Shown in pieces: positions 49,601 to 59,900 of a stretch of DNA of 64,000 bases. Position numbers and translations under genes: made by a program. How positions within the stretch are numbered: position 1 is the stretch's first letter; each line of letters begins with the position of its first letter. The stretch lies in contig OW240912.1 in assembly GCA_933207985.1 (NCBI GenBank), positions 72,476,361-72,540,360 on the forward strand. Direction: 5' to 3'. Below the pieces are notes generated by a model. That model did not search any database. It saw only the letters and a list, made by a program, of their open reading frames with translations, and was not told where the DNA came from. Source of the DNA: Pelobates cultripes. Taxonomy: Eukaryota > Chordata > Amphibia > Anura > Pelobatidae.

Positions 49601-52600
49601 CCGTGTTATGTTTATAATGAGGCTTAAAGTGAAGCTTTATTTTGCACAGGCATAAAAGGAATTTAAAAATAGTGTATTAACTTTTAGTTGGCTCTTGGTT
49701 TATGCAAAATCAAAGATGTGACACTTCCAGTTTAATATTTCATCTCGTAGCTCTTTCAGTGCTATATGCTGGGAGACCATTCTTTTTCATATTTTTTCTT
49801 TCCTAATATATTAGAAAATTGTTTTTTTTGCAACCCTCTAGCCAAGCCCTCAATTATAATTTATAGAATATCCAAACAAGTCATTCTCTGCTAAAAAGGC
49901 CACACTGTGATATCCCTGAATAAGATTTTCAAATGATTTTATATTTTTGATAACATTTTTGAAATTACTTTAATATTTTGGAGAAAAAAGTTTTAATATT
50001 TTGATTATATAATCAAACTATTAGTTTTTTTAAAAAATATTAAATCATTTCAAAAATTGTATCCAAAAGTCTAAAATCATATTAAATTGTGGCCTTTTTT
50101 AGCAGCGAATGACCTATTTGGATGGGATAATTTTTGGGAGGGTGGCTTGCAGGATGACTGTATATTGGCAGCGAGCAATACCTAGCAAGACTTTCCTCAG
50201 CTTTCCTATGGTGCTATCTTTGAAACACAGGTACATGTTCTTTTATATTGAGTTATTTCCTGACCTATAGAGCATTCTGTTAGATACTTTTCCTGAACAT
50301 GAGAGAAAATATATATTGTACTGAGAAATATTATGTTTTTCTCCTAGGTGGAGCGTTGTCATTATTTCCTTAATGCCTACATCGAAACTGCACTGCTGAA
50401 GGAGCCTGTTGATGGGAGGCTTATGCAGTTTTTGCTGTCAAATCCAACCAATGACGGAGGGCAGTGGGATATGCTGGTTAACCTTATTGGTAATAAGTTA
50501 AATGCATGTAGGCTTTTATATAGTGACCTGTTTGTGTAGATGAAAAGAAGTATCTGCTCACTCACTTTGGTGTTTTCCCAAGTGGTATTGTTGCAAATCA
50601 CATCTAATCTCTAGCCGACAAATCAGTTCTAAAAGAAAAAAAAAAGGATATATATATATATATATATATATCTCTATCATCAATGTATAAACCCACTCTA
50701 ATAAATTTGATGGTATATTTTATTTATATAGTGTGTTCTTTCTTTTTATTTTTTTTATAATTAATTTTTTATTTTACAGTGCTTCAGTATTTTTTTTTTA
50801 TACATATCTATTATTGTCCATGTGATCCTGGGTTTCTGGTTAGTAACCTTTTTAAGGGCACTCTGCTAATGTATGTATATCTGGTTTTAGCTTTATTGTA
50901 TATGTTTGGTGTGAGGGTCTAACACAAAGGTGTGTAGCTGCCTAATTATATGTTTTTAGATTTAAAATATTTACTGTACTTTACAGGTGGTGTGGAGTTG
51001 TTTACACATTTTTATTCCACCAACTATTTTTAGCAATTTTATATAGCATCGTTATTTGTTCTCTATATTTACCAAGAGGAACATAAAGTCTTAGGACTTG
51101 TTGACACCATTTCTACATTATTATTGATCATATATTATTTTATGCTCAAGTTGACTTTTTGACAAGTTTTTTTTGTTTGTTGTATTTTTAAAATGTCATA
51201 TAGTGAAATTGCCTTACTTTTTCTCTTTTCTCTAGAAAAATATGGTCTTGTCCCAAAGAAATGCTTTCCTGAATCTCACACTTCAGAGGCCTCAAGAAGA
51301 ATGAATGACATTCTGAACCACAAGGTGATGTTGTGATGACATAAATGCAAACATTTTTGGACTTGTGCTATGCTTTAAAGCCACGTGATTGGTTCAGCAC
51401 CCCAGCAGGTTTCTCACAGCAGCCTTGTAGGATCATCAAGCTTCATAATCTGTGTCTAGTCAAATGATTCTCATAGAGAAACATTGTGGACATACAAAGT
51501 ATGCACAGCAGTTGCCTTTGAGTGTACTGACAATCAGTCTGCTTACTTGGTATCATGTGACAAGTGTTATGTAGTGGTTATGGTGCTCAGTGTCCCAATA
51601 ATATTGTGTCTTAAAGGGTATCACCAACAGCATTAAAACTATATTTTTTTGTGCTGTGCACTGCTTTGTTTATAAAATATGCCCCAAAAATATTTTTATT
51701 TTCTATCTAGTGTGACTTATTATATTAATTTTTATTTATGTCCAGTCCCATATAATCATGGGGGGACTTTGAATTCTATGGTTTTACATATCAGGACATA
51801 ATAACAATTTGAAGATCTTAGCATCCTCAGATGAACAACAACACATGACCTGACATATTACACCATATCATGATATAGCTAACAAAAATCATGCCAAAAT
51901 GGAGAAGCCATGCATGATAAACTAGCTACACCTTATGATTCAAAAGCTTGTAGAAACAACTTTAGGAGCAATAACATGTGGTAATCGTTTTCTGTACTTT
52001 ATCCGTCTCTCACATTGTTGAGAAGGAATGTTGGCCCACTCTTCTTTGCATCATTGCTTTCATTAATACGGGTTTGCTGGCATTTCTTTATGTACAGCTC
52101 TCTTGGGGTCCTGCCACATATCCGTTGGGTTGAGGTCTGGACTTTGACTGGGCCTCTACAACACTTTTTTGCTTTTTCAACCATTCTGTGGTAGATCTGC
52201 TAGATTTTGCAAGGATTGTCAGTTTGTGATTTAGAATTAAGATTTGTTCCGAAGGCATGCCAATTTATTTCTTGGTTGTTGGTAAATGTGAATTTATGTA
52301 CCCTTGCAAGTTATAAACTTCAATTCAGGAACATTTTGGTAGAACTTGTCCGCTTTGCAAATTCTGTGAGCTTTGGAGTGGTTAGACTTTTATTTTTTGG
52401 GGGGGAGGAGTGGATTTATTCTTGTGGGGATTGTGCTAGCCCCTGTTTGCACTCAATGTTTGCTCAACTGGATCAATGCAGTTCCTTCAAATTTCGTTGG
52501 TATCCCAGTGTGCCGGGGACATTGCATAGAATTCTGTATGTAAAAAGGAATTAACTTTGTTTTTCCTTTGCAGATGAGGGAGTATTGTTTACGTCTGAGA

Positions 52601-52666
52601 AACATGGTAGCCAGTGGCAGTACAAAGGAGGAACTTTCAGCAGCTGTTGACACAATGATTGAGGAG
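43417..52666 (+). CDS. BLMH: Bleomycin hydrolase, 5' part (six exons, residues 1-214)
   Basis: Cytosolic papain-family (C1B) cysteine aminopeptidase. The family forms homohexamers, trims peptides, inactivates bleomycin and hydrolyses homocysteine thiolactone. Six exons join in frame at consensus GT/AG sites with intron phases 1, 1, 0, 1, 0 and 0. The product starts MSTGLSLEK and follows the vertebrate protein closely: LAQNV, EGKPITNQK, GRCWIFSCLNV, FEFSQSYLFFWDK, NDGGQWDMLVN, KYGLVPKKCFPES and RRMNDILNHK. The papain-type oxyanion glutamine is Gln66 and the catalytic nucleophile is Cys72 (human Cys73). The catalytic His and Asn lie on exons beyond the window. About 47% of the expected 455 residues is present, with no stop or frameshift. 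Introns 3, 5 and 6 carry transposable elements. Identification is near certain. Confidence 0.95.
43427..44882 (+). other. BLMH intron 1
   Basis: The intron starts inside the CpG island and becomes AT-rich. It contains the Maf-like TGCTGAGTCAT and a short (TA/TG)n tract near 44515-44535. No transposon could be identified confidently. It ends with a T-rich tract and TTTTCCTAG. Confidence 0.8.
44883..45080 (+). CDS. BLMH: BLMH exon 2
   Basis: The exon has 198 nt and encodes the rest of Gly4 through Thr69 plus one base of Gly70. It carries LAQNV near residues 25-29, VHVFQH near residue 50 and EGKPITNQK, with Gln66 as the expected oxyanion-hole residue. Acceptor TTTTCCTAG and donor G|GTATTT. Confidence 0.95.
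45699..45808 (+). CDS. BLMH: BLMH exon 3 with catalytic Cys72
   Basis: The exon has 110 nt and encodes Gly70-Lys106. The active-site cysteine codon TGC is at 45704-45706 in RCWIFSCLN, the papain-type nucleophile signature. MKKFNIEEFEFSQSYLFF follows. Acceptor TTTACAG and donor AAG|GTATAT, phase 0. An antisense L1/Tx1 element begins only about 65 bp after this donor. Confidence 0.96.
45865..49259 (-). mobile_element. 5'-truncated L1/Tx1-like LINE in BLMH intron 3, with candidate 10-bp target duplication
   Basis: The insertion is antisense to BLMH. Its 3' end is a T-rich run (A-rich on its own strand) near 45875-45892, followed by about 1 kb of 3'UTR and a long intact ORF2 fragment. The 10-bp sequence ATATTTTCAT occurs at 45865-45874 and again at 49250-49259, exactly flanking the unit, and is a plausible target-site duplication. 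ORF1, the endonuclease and the RT N-terminus are missing, as expected from 5' truncation during target-primed reverse transcription. Confidence 0.85.
45875..46946 (-). mobile_element. 3'UTR of the intron-3 L1/Tx1 element
   Basis: About 1.07 kb separates the ORF2 stop from the A-rich 3' end. It has no coding signal. It includes a G-rich (plus-strand) run at 46845-46895 and AT-rich sequence toward the tail. Confidence 0.6.
46947..49268 (-). CDS. L1/Tx1-type ORF2 fragment: reverse transcriptase plus C-terminal zinc-knuckle region (intact frame)
   Basis: This is a 773-codon open frame without stops, retrotransposon-derived rather than a host gene. The RT domain covers about residues 20-285: SSYRPISLLN (36-45), DQTGFIPGR (70-78), the first catalytic Asp in STDAEKAFDRVTW (105-117), GTRQGCPLSPLLFAL (163-177) and YADD (207-210). 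A long thumb/connector follows. The C-terminal CWRC at 636-639 with His648 and Cys653 gives the C-x2-C-x8-H-x4-C knuckle usual in L1/Tx1 ORF2. The first few codons read from flanking DNA if the proposed target duplication is right, so the Met is not a native start. The endonuclease domain is absent, so it cannot transpose alone. The open frame suggests a fairly young insertion. Clade assignment (L1/Tx1) is confident; subfamily is unknown. Confidence 0.88.
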   Translation of the reverse strand: MKIMKIFQQGDKFHQETLAATITVIPKPGKNPENCSSYRPISLLNADVKLFTKVIATRLQAYVPRLIHPDQTGFIPGREARDCTLRAFSIQALALKEKTELLMLSTDAEKAFDRVTWSFMMATLHKVGLGRGMIAWIAALYADPSARVRVNGALTDTFPIHNGTRQGCPLSPLLFALSLEPFLDRIRQTPEIRGFKHGDQEHKVAAYADDMLFFVDNPVDSMPILMQEFDIYGQVSGLKLNQTKCELLNIQTPTAVRERIAREYPFHWCSEQMRYLGIWIPNNPKELYTRNYVPLLRTILLDLKNWNYDHISWQGRIAVIKMNILPRLLYYFNTIPWHIPSEFFAILKSAVIKYVWKGERARLSYDKLCLPKNWGGLALPDIRKYFQAAVLQRIRDWHVASENKLWAALDRESTNKALHMYTWHSSADAASKLGNSSPIVQTLKTWSSLRRNQHLSPQPSPLIPITHNTAIGGGLHRSAWPIEGEGEYIPMSEVLSNTGLRNLREWNTMTQQTLMHRFRYTQLRHFYFNLPNRVAIHREQTWFENICVANTGADGRVSLIYQQLITGDLTRKNAFKRQWEELTARTYTEAQWEQILILQHKSSISTRYQEVNFKLISHWYRTPSLLHRIFRGTSDTCWRCESQTGSLRHIWWDCALIKPYWEDIQREMMIILGDLPDFSIEMALLHYTEGSIAQYKRSILRHLLNAAKAAIPVKWKQTQPPTVTEWLQRVEEIHTAEAWYAELIGRSTKHVDIWTPWYLYLSRPGTREAQHTP
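49830..50155. mobile_element. Foldback/MITE-like palindrome in BLMH intron 3
   Basis: Long imperfect inverted repeats: the arm near 49870-49904 (TCCAAACAAGTCATTC, then GCTAAAAAGGCCACA) is mirrored at about 50087-50124. The similarity extends outward to CAACCCTC at about 49831 and GAGGGTGGCTTGCAG at about 50138-50152. The centre is AT-rich. It is non-coding and lies about 190 bp before exon 4. Family not recognised. Confidence 0.6.
50348..50489 (+). CDS. BLMH: BLMH exon 4
   Basis: The exon has 142 nt and encodes Val107-Ile153 plus one base of Glu154. It contains VERCHYFLNAYIETA, DGRLMQFLL and NDGGQWDMLVN, the last being an invariant-looking family block. Acceptor TCTCCTAG and donor G|GTAATA. 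Reading through the donor would add an intronic tail, which is not coding. Confidence 0.95.
50649..50672. repeat. (TA)n microsatellite
   Basis: A run of about twelve TA dinucleotides in BLMH intron 4. Confidence 0.85.
51236..51324 (+). CDS. BLMH: BLMH exon 5
   Basis: The exon has 89 nt and encodes the end of Glu154 through Lys183. It carries KYGLVPKKCFPES and RRMNDILNHK, as in vertebrate bleomycin hydrolases. Acceptor TTCTCTAG and donor AAG|GTGATG, phase 0. The reading frame is too short to stand out without splice reconstruction. Confidence 0.94.
51750..52200 (-). mobile_element. Tc1/mariner DNA-transposon remnant with transposase C-terminus (BLMH intron 5)
   Basis: On the minus strand the sequence reads, across frameshifts, like the end of a Tc1/mariner transposase: a degraded S-P-D-L-N-P-type block near 52130, a tryptophan-plus-glutamine stretch, then AVHK-like and EEWA-like wording and a short 3' tail. 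The open stretch at 51999-52184 is one frame of this broken copy. It is a dead fragment. I recognise it from a very common fish/frog repeat, not from an alignment. Confidence 0.55.
52574..52666 (+). CDS. BLMH: BLMH exon 6
   Basis: The exon has 93 nt and encodes Met184-Glu214, starting MREYCLRLRN and ending DTMIEE. Acceptor CTTTGCAG and donor GAG|GTAGGT, phase 0. The expected next segment (family block starting IFRVVCICLG) was searched for by eye to 64000 and not found, so intron 6 probably continues past the window. Confidence 0.94.
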
Positions 52667-52867
52667 GTAGGTCATCTCTAAATCAAAACTTTGTCAGAAC
52701 TACTTGTAATTCATGTCATAGGCGCCCAGTGGCATTAGGCATCAACAATTGGCATAAATTACATTTTTGAAATGTGCTTATTTATTCTCATTATATTGTG
52801 GTATCTCTAAATGTGGTAAGTTACAGAATGTGTACACTCAAATATGTGTGCCTTTTTTATGCCTAAG

Positions 52868-52985
52868 GTGGGGATAGGCAACCTTCGTAACTCCAGATGT
52901 TGTGGACTACAATTCTCATAATGCTTTTAGCCATAATGCAGGCAAGGCATCAGAGAACATGTTGTCCTCCATATCTGGAGTGATG
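52868..52985. repeat. Common 'GGACTACA' MITE/SINE-like repeat
   Basis: GGGATAGGCAACCTTCGTAA, CTCCAGATGTTGTGGACTAC and AATTCTCATAATGCT match a repeat often seen in vertebrate genomes. A reversed CCATATCTGGAG lies near its right side. Short and non-coding. Confidence 0.5.
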
Positions 52986-53482
52986 ACAAAGGTTTCATAC
53001 ACCTGGCCAAAGTGGTGTATGTATGTAATATTTGTTTTATTTTACAGAGTTTTTTTTTGTTTCAGCTGTATGTTTTTATATATGCATATATAGTCCTCAT
53101 TAAACTAATGCCTAGGGTGGCACCAACAGTGGTGGATTGGAAGGCAGCTTCTCCTTTGAGTTAGGGATGCCCATCAGTGCTAAATCCAATCTTCAATGCA
53201 GGCAGCATTGTGCTTTGAGTTGGCTCACAGAAACAAATACATTCCTGAAGGTTGTAGTGGGGGATTTATGCTCTGGAGGCGGTGTAGTGCTCTGTGCATG
53301 TTGGCTAGAAAGAGACCGATGTGCTGTAGGAGGAGTATAGTGCTATAGATATGTTGACTTGAATATGGGTAAGTTTGAGTAAGGGGAGGGGTGTAACTAG
53401 AAATCCTAGGCCCTGAGGGCAAAAATTAACAAAGCCCCTTTTCCCCTTTAAAAAGCAAGGTGTAAATAAAACTAGAAGCTTA

Positions 53483-53558
53483 TAGTGTGTTTAACCATAA
53501 AGGCCTCCAATCAACCCTCACCCCCAAAATTTGGAGGCCTTTATGGTCAAACACACTA
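53483..53558. repeat. Hairpin with 28-bp arms (27/28 matching)
   Basis: Left arm 53483-53510 (core CCATAAAGGCCTCCAA), right arm 53531-53558, 20-bp C-rich loop. In BLMH intron 6. Confidence 0.8.
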
Positions 53559-53643
53559 CAGTCTTACTGACAAATATATATCTAAGGTGTCCTGCTCTCT
53601 AACAGTATGTAAGGTCTGCATGGAATGGGCCTGAATATCTTGT

Positions 53644-53736
53644 AATCTAACTCAAATTAGAATTTCTGTTTAGAATGTTTACTTAAATAATTTAGGTTAA
53701 TTTATTATAAACAGAAATACTAACTTGAGTTAGATT
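53644..53736. repeat. Hairpin with 29-bp arms
   Basis: Arms 53644-53672 and 53708-53736 (core AATCTAACTCAA / TTGAGTTAGATT) with two mismatches; AT-rich loop of 35 bp. Only 85 bp from the previous hairpin; together they may be one foldback element. Confidence 0.75.
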
Positions 53737-54464
53737 GCTAGAACATGGGACAGGCCAACAGCTTCTTGTTGATCAAATTAAACTATTGCCACTTACTGTA
53801 TGCATTCATGATCGCTGTATATTATGTGACAATATACTTTTTTGAATGTAATTGGATGATAAAGCCTAACTCCATTGTTGTTCTCTATATCTAGTTAGAT
53901 AGGTCTTGTTCGGACTTCTTAACTGTTCTTCTTCTTTGTATCTAAACCAAAAAAACATCTTTCAATAAATATTGTAAAGAAAACAAGACCACGATGTACA
54001 TGTTTGAATGATGATTTCCTCCAAACAAGTCTGGTTGGGGTTGAGCTATTTGTGGAGATGTGAGATCTTTCTGCCAATTTAGTTGGCTTAGTTTGTTGGG
54101 TGTCTTCTAATAGAGCTGCAGAAACCGGATGCCACAGCCATCATTATTCTTTGGTGTTAGCCGTCCACCCTTGGCCAATAACTACAACTATGTGCAATGA
54201 AAGTTGTACAGAATTGACATTGGCTATCCCAGAACTCTAGTTTTGGGCTGGCTGCTGATACCCCAGTGATTCTGCCAGAGGTGGAGTTGCCCTTCCAGTG
54301 GCAGAGTGGTTAAACTCTGTATTTGCAGCATTGCAAAGCAAAACACTGCACATACAGAACCCAGGCATCATGACCTCTTCAAATCACTGAAGAGATCATG
54401 GTGCTTGGCGAAACCCTTTATTTAAATTTTTACACCAGTTATCAATTTGAAGTGAGGTGTCTGC

Positions 54465-54544
54465 TTACCCCCTTAAGGACCAAACTTCTGGAATAAAAAG
54501 GAATCATGACATGTTACACATGTCATGTCTCCTTAAGGGGTTAA
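54465..54544. mobile_element. 80-bp foldback element, copy 2
   Basis: It starts TTACCCCCTTAAGGAC and ends TCCTTAAGGGGTTAA with inner CATGACATGT/ACATGTCATG. Same length and near-identical sequence to 10591-10670. Confidence 0.75.
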
Positions 54545-54905
54545 AGACTTACTCCAAACACAATGATCACTTCAGTGATTTGAAGTGGTCATGGTGCTTG
54601 GAGTCTGTATGCACAATGTTTTGCTTTGAAACACTGCATATTTGGAGTTTAATCCCTTTTCTGCCGAGGGTGTAACTTCACCTCCAGAAGCATCATTAGG
54701 TTGTCATCAGAAATGCATTAACTGTCTGAGCGTGGTCAGCTGACACTCTCAGCCAATGAATGTCAATGGCCGAGGATTCTATAGATCTGCAGAAACCAGA
54801 GGTTTTTTACTGGACTGCCAGGGAGCATTGGATCCCAGCAGGGATCTAGGTAAGGGGACAGATGATTGCTAAGTGTAACCCTTTAACTAAGGCAGTTTTC
54901 TGCTC
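54541..54905. mobile_element. TTAA MITE, family B-like, abutting the 80-bp element
   Basis: It begins TTAAAGACTTACTCCAAACA with GATCACTTCAGTGATTTGAAG and CATGGTGCTTGGAGTCTGTA, as in the 31.28-kb copy. It contains CTGACACTCTCAGCCAATGA. The right end is degraded. Its TTAA may be shared with the 80-bp element. Confidence 0.5.
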
Positions 54906-55661
54906 AGGTTTTTTTTTTTTTTTTCTCAACATCACAATTTACATCACTTACCTAAAACTGAAAGTCTCTTAGACTGGACTATCTTGCAGGACAGTTGTAA
55001 GTGTCGGGTTCAGTGGTATGTTGAAGTCCTACACTTTTATTTTATGAATGATTTTGCATTTATCTGTATTTTTCCTTGAATGTCTTATAATTTTGTTGTA
55101 CCTGACTCGCACTTGTATTTTCTTGTTTTTATTGAATTATTATTAATGTAACAGTCTTTGTGGTCTGCTAAGAGAAGGCAGTCCTTGTATAATGTGTAAT
55201 TAAAATAAAAATAAAACCTTGTTTATTTATATATTTGTTATCCTATGCTACTAGCCAGGCCTTTAAAAGTTACTGGCCAGTGCAAGCCATACCATTCACC
55301 ACAGGTGAATTTCTACTCTCCATGGCTATTTTACTTGCCGATGGCTAGTTGGAAATTTGAGCACTCTATAAATGTTTGTTCCCATCGTATCGTGTCAGAC
55401 TAGTAACCAATGTGCTTCCAAACTCTGACAAGCAGAGGGCAGTACAGGAATAGGTATTTGCTATACTTATTTAATGCAGAAAAGCCACTGAGTTTTTATT
55501 AAAGTAGAAGTTCTATGATACATAGCTAAACTAAGGTTAAATTCGAATTGTCTGATCTGATATAAGACATTTTCATGATGTGTTTTTGGATACAAAAAAA
55601 GGCTAGTTTGAAAGAGAGGATTGTGTGTTCCTTGTATAGTAACAGTGTAAACATGTTAGAT

Positions 55662-55917
55662 CAGTGGCTCCCCTACCAGTCCAGGATTTAGGGATTACCC
55701 AGTTGTCTAAACAGAGGTGCCCAAAAGGTAGATCCCCAGATGTTTTAAAACGGCAACTTCCTTGATGTTTTGTCATTCTAAAAGTATGCAACGCCTCATG
55801 GGAGTTGTAGTTCTACAACATCTGGGAATCTACCTTTTGAGGACCTCAGACACAATTGGGTAATCCCTGAATCCTAAATGGCACGCATGCCTTGAGGACT
55901 GGTTTTGGGAATCACTG
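55662..55917. mobile_element. hAT-like foldback MITE
   Basis: The left end CAGTGGCTCCCCTACCAGTC is mirrored by GGACTGGTTTTGGGAATCACTG at the right. A second pair inside (AGGATTTAGGGATTACCCA and TGGGTAATCCCTGAATCCT) and a third (AAAGGTAGATCCCCAGATGT and ACATCTGGGAATCTACCTTT) make it almost fully palindromic. Non-coding. Confidence 0.7.
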
Positions 55918-58579
55918 TCAGGTCATGAGCATTTATTTTCATATCCAATTATATTATTCTAAAAAGATTATAAAGATTTCCAATCCCATCAGAAGCTGAT
56001 TTTACAAACTTAAAATAACTCTCTGGTCATTAAATTAACAACTTCTTTGCAATTACACATTTCTAGTATTGGTGTATGATGTCACATTTAAATCAGGAGA
56101 CAATCATTCAGGTACAAAGAGCAGTCCAATAATATTGATCTTATTTTATTGTAATCTATTCCTTGAAAGGAATGTATTATTTATTTATTTTGTGCAGAGT
56201 TGTTCATGGCTTGTAATAGATAATCATTGACTTATAATAATAATAATTCTCTGTAACAATTTGTTTGGCCAATCATGGCAAGAGCTGTGCTGATGGTCTC
56301 CAATGCTCCTCCATTAGAACCAGCAGCCTGGAGGAAATGACAATCTTTGTTAACCTTCATAATCAGGAAGAAAAATAGACTTCTGGGGTGTTCCCGAGAT
56401 GTTTTTATTTATTTCAATAATATTATTTGGGAATAGATCTTTTTGTTCATCACATTAATAGTTCTACTTTTATCAGCCTCAGAGGCACAAAAGACTGCGG
56501 TGAAAATAACCTGAAATTAAAGATATAATGGAGGGAGTAGATTTTAGTAGAGGATGGTTGGTGCAAATACAGCCAGTAAAAGTTGTTGGCACCGCTGTAA
56601 TAACAAAATGACCTACTGTCTACCCTTTACAATAGCTGTTGGAAAGAAGTTTTTATTTTTTTTAATAGTAGAATGTTTGGCACAGTACTGAGGATCAATC
56701 TGTAGATATCACCATGGTGAAAAATAGTGATGAGGACAGAGGAAATGTATTCTTAGTTACTGGAAAGTTGCTACGGACTGGGAAGGACTTCTTTTTTCCA
56801 ATTGTGACTTTGACTTCACCACTTGACCAGGATTATGTTCCTATATATCAGGACATGCTTGGCATGTGATTGGTCCATAGGGGTTAATAAACATTTTAAT
56901 CATGGGTACCACATTTCAGTTGTAAACAATGTGATCTAAATTGGGTTTATGCTGCTCATAATTTTGATGTTTCTGACTGTGACAAAACCCTGCATGGAAC
57001 GTTATCTTGAGTACCAGATTTGGTCCCAAGAGCTTTATAAACTTTGTATTGCATCAAATATTTCTTGGGAGTTCATCGGAAGGGAAAAAAATATTTAATC
57101 ACTTGGAAAATATCTAACCAGTACATTGTAAGCTAGTTTCAAAGTTCTGATCAGTAACTTTTCCCCCATGTATTTAAACACGTTTATCTACCACCATTCT
57201 TCTGATACATAGTCATGGTGACCAGAAACTTAATGGGACCAATACATTTCCAAGACACAAAAATAGTTACTTGATTTAATTGTCCCTGGCTCTCTCTCAA
57301 ATGTCCCCATCACTATCCCTATTCTGTCATGGCTACACAGGAGTGGCTTCCTAATGTAGAATAAGTGGTATAAAGGCCATTATTCGCTACTAATTCTTCT
57401 TGATCGTTCTGCTGCTTTTCTTCCTCACCCTTTGCTTTACCATTCTATCCAAGCTCATTCCTGGTTCTCTTCCTACCTATCTAGTCTCCCCTTTAGTGTC
57501 TTACTCTGGCTCCTCCCATACTGTACCTCTCTTGGAGTTCCTCAACGCTGTGTACTGTACTTAATATCTTCATGTACACTGCCTTACCTGATCACTGTTT
57601 AGAAGAAATAGTAGATATATTCTATTTTTTGCTGCATGTTGTCATTGGGAGTTTATCTAAGGAGAGTTTGCAAAAGCTGCAGTTCTTATAACTGCAGCCT
57701 CTGCAATCCCTCTTCTTCGTCAGTAGTGACTTTCCGTAACCTGTAGCCTCTAAACCTGTCCATGTGCACCTGTGTGTACTGCATCAGTGTTCAGCGAGTC
57801 TGATGTGAGTCTGTGAGGAGGAATTTGGGAGAAGGTAGGTGCACTCAAGAAGAGGAGATGCAAACCTCCACAGGGAGCTATTTCATTATAAAAGTGCATT
57901 TCCCCCCTCTCCCCCCATAGAAATCTATACTTTTATAAAGTGGAATTTTAAATAGATAGTCATCACCCATAAAGTACTTAAACAAGCTAAAGTCCTTTAT
58001 GGGAGTGGGTGGTCCTTTGTAAACTATAGTTCCTGGCTTTGACAAGAAGAAAAATGCCAGAAGCCTAATAAATGCATTACCCATCTCACCACTCTAGTAG
58101 TAAACTGAACAGATCCCATAAAGAAAATGAAATAAAAGATTGTTTTGGCTTCATCTGCAGTATTACCCCACTGCCTATGGAATTGTCAGGTACGGTTTTC
58201 TCCTATATCGTTAAACATGTCATTCTTACAGGCTTTCCCGAGGATATATCGTGAAAGTGAGCAGAGATCTGTCCACGCTAATGTAAAGAATGTACATAGC
58301 ATACAACCTGCTTATTTTTACAACACCTGGCCTCTCTCTGCTTGGCAACCAGGAAGAATTGTCAAGTGAAAAACCTGTGCTCATCTGCTGGGTAGGCTAG
58401 GCTTTTGGGTTAAACTGGGGCATTCTCTCTTCACCAGGGTCACACAGTCTGTAGCTTTATTTACACTCTTGTGATCCTGCCTAGTAATCATCTGCTGCTT
58501 ATTCACACATCACGTGACCATGATAGTTGTGACCAACTTGCATGAACTGGGGTGATTTGTAATAAAACATTATTATTTT

Positions 58580-58584
<5 letters not shown>
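55918..58584. other. BLMH intron 6, no feature recognised
   Basis: Searched by eye for the next bleomycin hydrolase exon without success. AT-rich with no clear repeat family. Confidence 0.5.

Positions 58585-58663
<79 letters not shown>
58585..58663. repeat. (AT)n microsatellite, about 75 bp
   Basis: Uninterrupted alternating TA preceded by a T-run. A repetitive Ile/Tyr frame over it is an artefact. Confidence 0.95.
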
Positions 58664-58669
<6 letters not shown>

Positions 58670-59682
58670 AGGATTTAGAATGTACAGAAAATCTGTTTGT
58701 ATAAGACACATGATGAATGCTTGAAGAAACTTACTATTTTTGGGAGCAGAACCTAGCAGTGCACCAGCAAAGACGCCATTTTCCTCAGCCCCAAACTTCA
58801 CGATAATTATCTTGCTTATCAATGTTAATTGTTTTATACATGACTGATGAAACTCTGTTATTACATATTCCACATCATGACTTGTGTCACCTGACAAACA
58901 AGAAGCTATATTTTTACTAACTGTTTCCATTTAAACATAACGTATTTGTACACATTCCCACTCTATCCCATACCTTGAAGCAACCCAAGGATCACTGTTA
59001 GTACTTTGGGGGTATTTTTCTATTCTTTTAATGCACAATTGCAATAACACATTAATAAACTGAAAAGATTACATTTTTAGGTGGATGCAAAAAGTACCCA
59101 TGCATTTCCCTGCAGCTCTGTATTGTCTGTTTGGATTTATCATCCGATCCACATTTTTCATTGTTTTCAGTAGATTTGCTATATGTAATAGTCTTCCAAA
59201 TAGCATAGGTGTATAATAATAATAATAAAAAAATTTACATCTGGGATATGATCGTTTCAACCTCTCAGGGTCTTTCTCAAGATCAATGAAAGGTGTTACA
59301 GTGCAAAAATTTATATAGATAATAAGTGACTTACCGATGAGGTGAGGACAGCTCTCAGCACCGAGTGGAACCCAGAAGTGCATGGAGAGGTCATGTGATG
59401 TACAAACATATGCGTAATTACGTGACCAGGCAAGTGTCAGTGGTAGTTAGGTGACTTGTGTATACAAATGGAACAGCAATCATGAACTACATGCAGGGAC
59501 AGAATAGTCTGCAATAAACAATAAATACAACTAGGGCCCAGCGCAATCAGAGTGTGCAAAGTAAAGGTGGTATATGAGTGAGTTGTGTGTGCATAAAAAT
59601 AAATAAGTGATGTAAACAAAGTGTAATCATAAGTGAACACAAATCGTAAGTGTGTCTAAAACACTGTGACAGTGCTGGGGAG

Positions 59683-59704
59683 ATATATATATATATATAT
59701 ATAT
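59683..59704. repeat. (TA)n microsatellite
   Basis: Eleven TA units within the Penelope-like remnant area. Confidence 0.85.
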
Positions 59705-59719
59705 TAAAATCCAAACAGG

Positions 59720-59900
59720 TTATGGTGGGGAAAAATTGTGATTGAAAACCCCTTCCACCTGAAGTATGTGGATAGTTAATACAATGCTAAACAAAAATCT
59801 GCACACCAGTCAAGCCATAAGACTTGCTTTTCCCACAGAAATCCCAAATCAGCAGTGATGTAACAACCGCAAAGGATTCTGGGTGGGCATATGCAAATTA
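59720..59900. repeat. Interspersed repeat shared with 24.6-24.86 kb, reverse orientation
   Basis: It contains GGTTATGGTGGGGAAAAATT, CCACCTGAAGTATGTGGATA and CTGCACACCAGTCAAGCCAT, matching the reverse complement of the 24.6-kb copy. Confidence 0.65.

Noticed and set aside
58499..58930. 143-codon minus-strand frame with alternating Ile/Tyr
   Set aside because: It is the translation of the (AT)n microsatellite and its flanks.
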